Shown: positions 19,519 through 27,414 of the stretch, in pieces
Layout of the letters: each line of letters starts with the position of its first letter
Position numbering within the stretch: position 1 is the first letter of the stretch
From: Planctomycetota bacterium
Lineage (GTDB): Bacteria; Planctomycetota; Phycisphaerae; Sedimentisphaerales; Anaerobacaceae
DNA: 43,722 bases
Assembly (NCBI GenBank): GCA_019456195.1
Contig: VRUK01000046.1
Coordinates: forward strand, 1-43,722
Reading direction: 5' to 3'
Made by a program: the position numbers and the translations under genes
Notes under the pieces: model-generated
The model's database searches: none
What the model was told of the DNA's origin: nothing
What the model saw: only the letters and a program-made list of their open reading frames with translations

Positions 19519-20241
19519 TTACAGGTTTTTCCGACGTACATTAACCTCAAGATATTGAACACCCCATTGAAGGGCTTCTTCGTGAGTGGCGAAGAACACG
19601 TCGAGCCGGTTTCCTTTGATGGCGCCGCCTCTGTCGAGAACTTTCACGGGCTGGCTGTTACTATAGCCCGGAATTAGCATTTCGGTGTCGAAGGAGTATC
19701 GTCTGTCGGCCGCGACAAAGGTATCGCCCGGCAGTATCTCGTGCCCGCTGGCGGTTATTCCATCTGAATATTCCCCGCAGCAACTCGGGCAGGGGCAATA
19801 GGCCGTTACACGCATTTCTATGCTTTCCCATTCGCCGGGCAACTCAATATTACGCTCGGTGTTACTCTCGATCTTGCTCTCAGTATTAATCTCAGCATTA
19901 CTCTCGGAATCGTCAGGTTGTTGTTTTGTACCATTCTCCGGTATTGTTTGGACCTTTTCCACCTTTTGCGGTTCAGGCTCGGTCTTTATTTCGGATTCAT
20001 TCGAAACAGAGCTGTCTGTGCTCTCTACTTCAGCTATGGTGGTGCTGAGTAAAATTATCGGACTTTTGCTCTTTGTGCTTACCTTGTTAGAAATACTGCT
20101 TTTTCCTTGCTCATTCGGCTTTTCCGAATTTCTCACCGAGCGAGCTATATCGGTGAGTAAACACACGATGCAAATGACGGCTGCCAGATTTACCAGTTTG
20201 AAAAATACGCCACAGAAACGGTTGAATTTTGCTTTTTCCAA
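19519..20241 (-). CDS. 3D-domain cell-wall protein (membrane-anchored)
   Basis: A 240-residue protein with one N-terminal transmembrane segment (about 15-30), a long Ser/Thr/Glu-rich linker (40-138) and a C-terminal 3D domain (about 140-240). The three aspartates that name the domain are seen as D179 (FVAAD), D203 (KVLDRGG) and D214 (NRLDVFF), in a double-psi beta-barrel related to lytic transglycosylases (MltA) and Rpf/YabE proteins. A cysteine cluster CPCPSCCG lies at 149-156, as in other 3D proteins. A role in peptidoglycan remodelling is likely. The linker contains imperfect direct repeats (INTESKIESNTERNIE). It precedes dnaN by 317 bp on the same strand. Confidence 0.88.
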   Translation of the reverse strand: MEKAKFNRFCGVFFKLVNLAAVICIVCLLTDIARSVRNSEKPNEQGKSSISNKVSTKSKSPIILLSTTIAEVESTDSSVSNESEIKTEPEPQKVEKVQTIPENGTKQQPDDSESNAEINTESKIESNTERNIELPGEWESIEMRVTAYCPCPSCCGEYSDGITASGHEILPGDTFVAADRRYSFDTEMLIPGYSNSQPVKVLDRGGAIKGNRLDVFFATHEEALQWGVQYLEVNVRRKNL

Positions 20242-20430
20242 TGGACACCCCCCTCAAAATAAGTCAAATGGATTTGCGATAATTCAGATTAATCGTGCCG
20301 TTTTGTTAACCCCCTCGTCCCTGATATGATGTCAATATTGTACCTTAAAGCACGCTTAAATTCAAACCAAATCGCCTGAAAACCGCTTTTTATGAGCTGA
20401 TAATGGGCTTATAGGAAAGATGGCAGACTA

Positions 20431-20571
20431 TTATAGGTCTATAGAAAAAAGTTTTTGCAGAACACCGAATTGATTTGTATGCTCAAAAGCACTGCCTGTC
20501 CGGATAGCATTGAGGACATCGCGGCTTCGTCTTTGGCCGAACCATTTGAGGGTTTTCTTAACTTCCCTCAT
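20431..20571 (-). CDS. Possible small protein, 46 residues, unassigned
   Basis: An ATG-initiated frame encoding a basic 46-residue peptide that begins MREVKKTLKWFGQRRSRDV. The frame stays open back to a TTG just after the array terminator. I do not recognise it, and no clear ribosome-binding site precedes the ATG. It may be chance, a small protein or the tail of a decayed gene. Confidence 0.2.
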   Translation of the reverse strand: MREVKKTLKWFGQRRSRDVLNAIRTGSAFEHTNQFGVLQKLFSIDL

Positions 20572-20600
20572 TACCGCTAACCATTCAGAAATTACCAACG

Positions 20601-20634
20601 AAAAAAGGGCCTATACCGAATTAGCATAGGCCCC
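20601..20634 (-). terminator. Terminator of the LamG/PA14 array
   Basis: On the minus strand GGGGCCTAT pairs with ATAGGCCC around an 11-nt loop (8-bp perfect stem), followed directly by six T residues. It lies about 60 bp past the stop of the last array gene. Confidence 0.9.
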
Positions 20635-20691
20635 AAATTAACGCAAATCTGTTATATCAACCACGTACTCAATTGTTGGTTGAATCTCGGT

Positions 20692-22659
20692 TTAAGGTGC
20701 TGGTCGATACAACCTGATATCATCGAAGTACATCAGACCTGTACCGCCGGTAACCGAGCTAAGGCCGAGAGTAATTGTATTGACATTGGCAAGGTTAACG
20801 CCCTGGTCTGCGAATGTCTGAAGGCTGATATTCCACTCGGTCCAGCTCATTGCTGCTGCTGCGTCAGGATTATCATGATCAACTCTTGCGTTACCGTTGA
20901 GAGTAACATACAAAGTCTCAGCAGCATTATCCAAGCTGCCTCTGAACCAAATCGTCAGAGTGTCAACTCCTTTCATTGTCCAGTCTCGATTGGAAGTCAA
21001 CGTCAAGGTCGCCTCGGATTTCCCGACACTGTTATCATAAGACATCGGCATCGATTGAGAACCGCTGTGAACGATACGTTGCTCGGCAAAGGGAGGATTG
21101 TCATAACCCACGAGAGAACCGTTTGTCGTATCACCAAATCCGTCGAACCAGGCAAGAAATATTCTGTTGCTTGACGGAACGCTGGGATCAAGATCGTTAT
21201 ATGATTCAAAATCATCTATAATAAGAAAATCGGCCGTTGTAAAGCTCCAGAGCAGGCCTGTCCAGGGACTTTCAGCGTTGGCGTTATTAGCCTCATCGAT
21301 CCGCCAGTAGTAAGTAGTATTCCACTCAAGCTGTCCGGGGTCGAAGCTTTCAGAACCGAGATTTCCGCTGCCTTTTAATTCCAGAGAGGCTGCATCAGCG
21401 CCAAAATAGACTTCGTATGAAGCACCTAAGCCCGGAGCCCATGTGAGAACAGGTGTTTGTGTTACATCCACAGCGTCATCAGTCGGACTTGGGCTGCTAA
21501 CAGCACCCTCCGTTGTGAAGCTCCAGACGTCGCCTTTATATGTCTCGGCGCCATGGAACGCATCGATCCGCCAGTAGTAAGTCTGAGCCAATTTAAGTGG
21601 GCCGGGCTCATATCTTGCAGAGCCATGAGGGAATGCACCGGCGGCGTTGCTCACCTCATCGAAATTATCACCGAAGTAAACGTAGTGTAATATAGCACCG
21701 AAACCCTCTGTCCAGCTAAGGTCGTCATTTGGATCTATAGAGACGGAACCATCCGCCGGTTCAGGATTGTATGCAGTCTTAGGAGGAATAGTAAAGCTCC
21801 AGACAAAGCCTTTGTACTTAGTACCATCAGCCTCAAGCTCATCGATGCGCCAGTAGTAGGCTGTGCCCGGAACAAGGCCATCCGGAAAAGCAAATCCAGG
21901 AAAACCTACAACAATATCAGTCTCAGTGTGGTTGCCCAGGAAAGTACTCTCAGCACCGGCGTTCACATCATCAGAGTTATCACCGAAATATACATCATGA
22001 GAAACCGCCGTATTTCCAGCATCCCAGCTAATACTCGACCATGTATCCTGAACCTCAGCGCCATTACCAGGATTCGGATTATGTGCGGTCAACCATCCTA
22101 ACCACGGTGACAGATAAGCACCATCGATTATGACAGGGCCTTCACCTATGCCCGGACCTCCCCACCCGGCAGTCAGGGTGTCGCCGCCCCCGCCTTCCTT
22201 CATCAATCCTTCTATGTAGTACTTTTTACCGCCTTGCAATGTGATAAAAGTAGATTTTTGCTGTGGGTATTTAGCCCATTCATGTTGGTTGGACCAGCCG
22301 GGTACCTCGCAAATTTTACTCGCACTGGACGGATCGGCATTTATGCTTAACCACAATTCGCAGTTGTCATCACCTGATACCCAGAACTCATAATCGCCAT
22401 CGGCCGGTGGGTAGAGGTAGCCCCGGACACGGCAGCCATAGTTATCATCCGGATCGAGTTCCGAGTCGAAACTGACTCTCAACTCACTCACGTCGGGATT
22501 GTCTGGATATCCTGGGGCAGTTCTGAGACTATTCAGGGATGTTCCATTGATGTTGTACCAGAATTCCCACAGGATTTCGCCTGTCGGCTGCCCACTGGCA
22601 TTGCTGAACATGCTCAGCAATAAGACAAATGAAGCCAAAAAAAACAATTTCTTAAACAT
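20692..22659 (-). CDS. Exported PA14-domain protein with FN3-like repeats (array gene 5)
   Basis: A 655-residue secreted protein, last in the array. Order: signal peptide (1-22), PA14-like beta-barrel (about 25-185; note RVRGYLYPPADGDYEFWVSGDDNCELWLS and KYYIEGLMKEGGGGD), three fibronectin-III-like repeats (about 190-480, each with a VYFG...YYWRID...VWSF(T) core) and the shared C-terminal domain (about 480-655) from FLIIDDFESYNDLDP to LMYFDDIRLY. PA14 domains usually bind glycans or sit beside glycosidase domains; no catalytic domain is present. The frame runs 20 codons further upstream, but AGGAGG lies seven bases before the ATG at 22659. It alone in the array has PA14 instead of LamG. Confidence 0.85.
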   Translation of the reverse strand: MFKKLFFLASFVLLLSMFSNASGQPTGEILWEFWYNINGTSLNSLRTAPGYPDNPDVSELRVSFDSELDPDDNYGCRVRGYLYPPADGDYEFWVSGDDNCELWLSINADPSSASKICEVPGWSNQHEWAKYPQQKSTFITLQGGKKYYIEGLMKEGGGGDTLTAGWGGPGIGEGPVIIDGAYLSPWLGWLTAHNPNPGNGAEVQDTWSSISWDAGNTAVSHDVYFGDNSDDVNAGAESTFLGNHTETDIVVGFPGFAFPDGLVPGTAYYWRIDELEADGTKYKGFVWSFTIPPKTAYNPEPADGSVSIDPNDDLSWTEGFGAILHYVYFGDNFDEVSNAAGAFPHGSARYEPGPLKLAQTYYWRIDAFHGAETYKGDVWSFTTEGAVSSPSPTDDAVDVTQTPVLTWAPGLGASYEVYFGADAASLELKGSGNLGSESFDPGQLEWNTTYYWRIDEANNANAESPWTGLLWSFTTADFLIIDDFESYNDLDPSVPSSNRIFLAWFDGFGDTTNGSLVGYDNPPFAEQRIVHSGSQSMPMSYDNSVGKSEATLTLTSNRDWTMKGVDTLTIWFRGSLDNAAETLYVTLNGNARVDHDNPDAAAAMSWTEWNISLQTFADQGVNLANVNTITLGLSSVTGGTGLMYFDDIRLYRPAP

Positions 22660-22719
22660 AATAGTCCTCCTTAATAAAATAATTATATTTTGTTTATTCT
22701 TAAAATGCAAAATTGTCAC

Positions 22720-24909
22720 TTACGGCGCCGGTGCATACAGTCGAATATCATCGAAGTACATCATACCTGCACCGCCGGCAGTTGGATTAGCCCTGTTACC
22801 AAGGCCAAGTGTAATCGAAGTTACATTGGTAAGGTTCACACCCTGGTCGGCAAAGGCCTGTAGGTTGATATCCCATCGTGTCCAGGCAGTTCTTATAGCT
22901 GCATTAGGATTATTGTGATTGACCACTGCGCTGCCGTTGAGGGCGACGTACAAATTCTCAGGGGCGTTAGCCAATTCGCCTCGGAACCAAATCGTCAGCG
23001 AGTCGAGACCGTTCACTGTCCAGTCACGATTGGAAGTCAATGTCAAAGTCGCCTCTGATTTGCCAACACCATTATCGTAGGACATCGGCATCGACTGATT
23101 GCCACTGTGAACGATAGCCTGCTCGGCAAAAGGAGGATTACCATGACCAACGACCGAGCCGTTTAATGCAGGATTGTCGAATCCGTCCAGCCATACAAAA
23201 AATATCCTGTTGCTGGCCGGGTCACCGGGGTCAAGGTCATTGTAAGACTCAAAATCGTCAATGATAAGGAAGTCGGCTGTGGCAAAGCTCCAGAGCGGGC
23301 CTGTCCATGGGCTGTCGGCGTTTGTGCTATTGGCCTCATCAACACGCCAATAGTAGATAGTATTCCACTCAAGCTGTCCGGGGTCGTAGCTCTCGGAACC
23401 AAGGTTGCCGCTGCCTTTATATTCGGGAGAACTCGTATCAGTGTTTTTGACGGCGTCGGCGTCAGTGCCGAAGTAAATCTCATGCGAAGCGCCATTGACT
23501 CCCGGTGTCCAGGTTAGAATCGGTGTTTGCGTTACGCCCACAGCGCCATTAGCCGGATCCAGGCTCTCAACTGCTCCTTCGGTAGTGAAACTCCAGACAT
23601 CGCCTTTATACGTTGCTAAAATATCAGACTCATCGACCCGCCAATAGTAAGTCTTGGCCAATTTAAGCGGGCCGGGAGTGTAATCCTTAGCTCCCTGAGG
23701 AAGAGCGCCGGCTGCATTGCTGACATCGTCAAAATTGTCACCAAAATATACAAAGTGCAATTTAGAACCGAAACCTCCCGTCCAGCTAAGTTTAACATCT
23801 ACTACTACAGACTCGCCACCATCAGCCGGGTCGGGGAAGTATGCCGTTTTGGGAGGAATAGTGAAACTCCAGACATCACCTTTCCATGGGCTATTTGGGT
23901 CAGTGTCATTGACCTCGTCTATTCGCCAGTAGTAAGTCGTGCCCGGGATGAGGCCATCCGGAAAAGAAAATCCTGGAAAGCCTACAACAGTAAATGTACC
24001 GGCCTGATTACCGATGAATGTGCCTTCTGCGCCTTCGTTGACAGCATCAAAATTATCGCCGATGTACACATCGTGGGAGGCTGCGAAATCTCCCGGTCGC
24101 CACAAAAGATTCACCCACGTATCATCGTGTAGGGCGCCATCTTTGGGATCGGGACGCCGGGCGAGGGGCTGACCGCCAGTGATTCCTTCAAGACCATTGT
24201 TCATTATCTCTTCAATATCTTCAAGCGTAAGAATGGTATTAAAATAGCCCACCTCGTCAATGGTTCCACTATAGAAGCCGCCGGCAGAGCCATTGTCAGA
24301 TCTAGCGCCAATCACAAACGATCTACTCGGGTCGAGTAAAATACCTGCTCCCGATGTGGTTGAAGCTAATACGGCGTCATGATAGAGCTGCATCGTATCT
24401 CCATCATAGGTGGCAACGACGTGATGCCATTCGCCTGAAGTTGTATCGGCTGTGATACCAGACCAACCGGTGTCATTGAACGTTTCAAAAAGGATTCTCT
24501 CCTCGGCGCTGTACATCATAACGCCCCAATTAACTGAGCCGGGAGTGCCACTGGCTACATGTGAACCCCTTGAAATCATATGGTTCCATCCCTGAGCGCT
24601 TGGGAGATTGTACCAAAATGATACGGAGAAAACCTCGACATTAAAAGCTTCAGCATTGCCGCAATCAACGTAAGTCGATGACCCAGTGAACTCTAAGGCT
24701 TTGCCTGACTGACCATTAACCCAGTCAGGTGCGCCCATGATCGTGCCATCATTGCCATTGCCGGAGGCATCCTCAGCAATATCACCATTTCCTTCGTCAA
24801 GGAGCCATATCCCAAGAACGGATTCGGAATCAACCTCGGCATAGCTTTGTCCTGCGAACATCAAACTAACGATAATAAAACTGATGCAAATTATGGTTAA
24901 GCGTGTCAT
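22720..24909 (-). CDS. Exported LamG-domain protein with FN3-like repeats (array gene 4)
   Basis: A 729-residue secreted protein. Signal peptide 1-24 (ending QSYA), LamG/concanavalin-A-like domain about 26-240 (GIWLLDEGNGDIAEDASGNGNDGT opening, GEWHHVVATYDGDTMQLYHD centre, TIDEVGYFN close), three FN3-like repeats about 245-550 and the shared C-terminal domain about 550-729 ending MMYFDDIRLYAPAP. AGGAGG lies six bases before the ATG at 24909. The frame remains open 30 codons further upstream through a leader that is similar in array gene 2. LamG domains usually bind carbohydrate or protein, so an adhesive or substrate-binding surface role is likely; no catalytic domain is seen. Confidence 0.85.
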   Translation of the reverse strand: MTRLTIICISFIIVSLMFAGQSYAEVDSESVLGIWLLDEGNGDIAEDASGNGNDGTIMGAPDWVNGQSGKALEFTGSSTYVDCGNAEAFNVEVFSVSFWYNLPSAQGWNHMISRGSHVASGTPGSVNWGVMMYSAEERILFETFNDTGWSGITADTTSGEWHHVVATYDGDTMQLYHDAVLASTTSGAGILLDPSRSFVIGARSDNGSAGGFYSGTIDEVGYFNTILTLEDIEEIMNNGLEGITGGQPLARRPDPKDGALHDDTWVNLLWRPGDFAASHDVYIGDNFDAVNEGAEGTFIGNQAGTFTVVGFPGFSFPDGLIPGTTYYWRIDEVNDTDPNSPWKGDVWSFTIPPKTAYFPDPADGGESVVVDVKLSWTGGFGSKLHFVYFGDNFDDVSNAAGALPQGAKDYTPGPLKLAKTYYWRVDESDILATYKGDVWSFTTEGAVESLDPANGAVGVTQTPILTWTPGVNGASHEIYFGTDADAVKNTDTSSPEYKGSGNLGSESYDPGQLEWNTIYYWRVDEANSTNADSPWTGPLWSFATADFLIIDDFESYNDLDPGDPASNRIFFVWLDGFDNPALNGSVVGHGNPPFAEQAIVHSGNQSMPMSYDNGVGKSEATLTLTSNRDWTVNGLDSLTIWFRGELANAPENLYVALNGSAVVNHNNPNAAIRTAWTRWDINLQAFADQGVNLTNVTSITLGLGNRANPTAGGAGMMYFDDIRLYAPAP

Positions 24910-24920
24910 TTTGTTCCTCC

Positions 24921-25030
24921 TGATTTTAACTGAAAACTGATAGGAAATTTTTCTCCGGCCACACACCGAAGCCTGATATTTCGGGATTATTTTCAACATG
25001 TATTAAAAAACCTTATCTATTAAAATTAAT
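24921..25030 (-). repeat. Duplicated leader upstream of array gene 4
   Basis: This segment closely resembles 29577-29690 upstream of array gene 2: both contain TTTTCAGTTAAAA next to the ribosome-binding site, a GCTTCGGTG stretch and GTTTTTAATACATG further up. A shorter related block lies at 27335-27400. The leaders were duplicated together with the genes and may carry the promoters. Confidence 0.7.
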
Positions 25031-25055
25031 AATTTGCCGTTTACGGTGTTTGCAA

Positions 25056-27284
25056 CTACTGAGCATACAGACGAATATCATCGAAGTATAACATACCCGC
25101 ACCGCCGGCAACCGGATTAGCCCTGTCACCAAGACCAATAGTAATCGTATTTATATTGGCAAGGTTCGCACCGAACGCCTGAAGGTCGATATTCCATTGG
25201 GTCCAGGAAGCTCTCTGTGCCGCATCAGGATTATCATTGGTGACAACAGCACTGCCATTGAGAACAACATACATCGGCTCTGCGGCGTTTGCAGAATCGC
25301 CTCGGTACCAAATCGTAAGTGTGTTGACACCTTTTATTGTCCAGTCATGGTTGGAGGTCAATGTTAAAGTTGCTTCAGATTTGCCTACAGCGTTGTCGTA
25401 TGCAAACGGCATCGACTGCAAACCGCCGTGGACGATAGTCTGCTCGGCAAAAGGAGGGTCGGTATGACCAACGATAGAACCGTTGATCGCCGGGTTATCA
25501 AATCCATCCAGCCATGCAAGAAATATCCTGTTGCTGGCCGGATCACCGGGGTCAAGGTCATTGTAGCTCTCAAAATCGTCAATGATAAGGAAGCTGGCCG
25601 TGGAAAAACTCCAGAGTGGGCCAGTCCACGGACTGTCGGCATTTGTGCTATTGGCCTCATCAACACGCCAGTAGTAGGTGGTATTCCACTCGAGCAGTCC
25701 GGGCTCATAGCTCTCTGAGCCAAGGCTTCCACTGCCTTTTAACTCCAGAGAGGCGGCATCGGTACCGAAGTAAATTTCATACGATGCACCAAAGACTCCC
25801 GGTGTCCAGGTCAGAATCGGTGTTTGCGTTATGTCCACAGCACCATTAGCCGGATCCAGGGCCTCAACGGCGCCCTCAGTAGTGAAGCTCCAGACATTGC
25901 CTTTGTAAGTGTTTAAAATATCAAACTCATCGACACGCCAGTAAAAAGTCTTGGCCATTGTAAGTGTACCGGGAGTATAGCTCAAAGTTCCCTGAGGAAG
26001 ACCGCCGGCGGCATTGTTTACATCGTCAAAATTGTTACCAAAATATACATAGTGCAATTTAGAACCAAAACCCTCCGTCCATTTAAGGACAGGTGCCGGA
26101 TCAACAGACTGGGCACCATCAGCAGGTTCGGGTAGATATGCGTTTTTTGGCGGAACTGTAAAGCTCCAGACATCGCCTTTGTGCTTAGTAGTGCCGTCAG
26201 CCTCAATCCCATCAATTCGCCAGTAGTAAGTTTTGCCCGTAACAAGACCATCCGGATAAGGAAATCCGGGAAAGCCCACAATGAAAAACGTCGCGATCTG
26301 GTTGCCCCGGAAAGTATCTCCGGCGCCCTCGTCAACATCATTAATATTTTCACCGAAGTAAACATCTTGCGAGGCAGAACCATCTCCCGCCCGCCAGCTA
26401 AGGCTTACCCATGTATCTGCCAGTATAGCACCATCGGCTGGTGTGGGGCTTGAAGCAAGAACTGGAGCCGCGATAGGAGCAGCATCCCTTGTCCAGACGG
26501 GAGATGCAATTGTTCCGTGATTTTCGGAGGGCGACGTGTCGTAGGCTGTCGTTCCTTCTCCCTCATTAAATCTCCAGTAACCGACTAATCCATCTTCCGT
26601 CCCAGAGACTTCTCGGTTCATGTCGGCCTCGATTTCTCCCTGGGTGCGGGCATAGTTCCAGACGCGAAAATCATCCAAAGCAACATTGGCCCCTATGCCT
26701 ATGCGAAGAACAGGGCTCTGCGTAGCGTCGGTAAGGCCGGGGGCACTTTCCGCTACCGCTTCTACCCCATCTTGATATACTATCTGCTCTCCATTCAAAT
26801 CAGTAAGCACAAGTGCTATATGTGTCCACTCGTTTAATGGAATTCCCTCCATAGTGTTTGCTGTCTCCTGACCAGTCCCAGTGCTGTGAGAGAAATGCAG
26901 ACCGGGTTCATTTGGGCGGAGTGCTAAGAGGGGTGCTCTCCCCGCAGCAGTATCTCCAGGACCTTTACAGAAAACATTTCTCCAGCTACCCGTTGGTCCT
27001 TCCAGGTCTTTCAGCCAAAACTCGTAAGTGTAAGTGCTCAATCGAAGAACGTCTTCATTATCATTAATTGTTAACGTGCCTCCACTAAATTCCAAAGCAT
27101 ATCCCTCTCCGCCATAAGCGGCCGGCATCGCCGTGAGCACTGAACACGCAACCGACAGAAACACAGCCAACACAAAATCCCTGAACAAACTTACTTTCCC
27201 CGCTGAACGAATAGAGTAAGTTTTGCACACCTCCAAATTTAACACCTTCACCATAGAAGCCAAATAAATCGATCTCTTAGACAT
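25056..27284 (-). CDS. Exported LamG-domain protein with FN3-like repeats (array gene 3)
   Basis: A 742-residue secreted protein. The N-terminus is unusual: about 33 residues precede the hydrophobic core of the signal peptide (about 34-57, FRDFVLAVFLSVACSVLTAMPAAYG), although GGAGGA seven bases before this ATG firmly supports the start. Then come a LamG domain (about 60-255, with WTHIALVLTDLNGEQIVYQDG and a closing GLVGYWRFNEGEGTTAYDTSPSENHG), three FN3-like repeats (about 275-565) and the shared C-terminal domain (about 565-742) ending MLYFDDIRLYAQ. The LamG order is shifted relative to genes 1, 2 and 4: the YWRFNEGEG element sits at the end of the domain, not the start, so this N-terminus probably has a different origin. 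Confidence 0.85.
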   Translation of the reverse strand: MSKRSIYLASMVKVLNLEVCKTYSIRSAGKVSLFRDFVLAVFLSVACSVLTAMPAAYGGEGYALEFSGGTLTINDNEDVLRLSTYTYEFWLKDLEGPTGSWRNVFCKGPGDTAAGRAPLLALRPNEPGLHFSHSTGTGQETANTMEGIPLNEWTHIALVLTDLNGEQIVYQDGVEAVAESAPGLTDATQSPVLRIGIGANVALDDFRVWNYARTQGEIEADMNREVSGTEDGLVGYWRFNEGEGTTAYDTSPSENHGTIASPVWTRDAAPIAAPVLASSPTPADGAILADTWVSLSWRAGDGSASQDVYFGENINDVDEGAGDTFRGNQIATFFIVGFPGFPYPDGLVTGKTYYWRIDGIEADGTTKHKGDVWSFTVPPKNAYLPEPADGAQSVDPAPVLKWTEGFGSKLHYVYFGNNFDDVNNAAGGLPQGTLSYTPGTLTMAKTFYWRVDEFDILNTYKGNVWSFTTEGAVEALDPANGAVDITQTPILTWTPGVFGASYEIYFGTDAASLELKGSGSLGSESYEPGLLEWNTTYYWRVDEANSTNADSPWTGPLWSFSTASFLIIDDFESYNDLDPGDPASNRIFLAWLDGFDNPAINGSIVGHTDPPFAEQTIVHGGLQSMPFAYDNAVGKSEATLTLTSNHDWTIKGVNTLTIWYRGDSANAAEPMYVVLNGSAVVTNDNPDAAQRASWTQWNIDLQAFGANLANINTITIGLGDRANPVAGGAGMLYFDDIRLYAQ

Positions 27285-27414
27285 AATAGTCCTCCATTAA
27301 AAAATTTACCATTCTTTAGACACGTACTATAATCCCGATATCTCAGGATTGTTTTTCAACACGCATTAAAACTTCATCTCCTAAAAATATTACTAAATTT
27401 ACCGCTTATAGAAT

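Larger units (their letters stand above)
20242..20691. other. Intergenic region between the LamG/PA14 array and the 3D-domain gene
   Basis: The stretch holds a strong minus-strand terminator (20601-20634) ending the array and a small unassigned open frame (20431-20571). The remainder (20242-20430) is AT-rich and probably carries the promoter of the 3D-domain gene. Confidence 0.6.
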
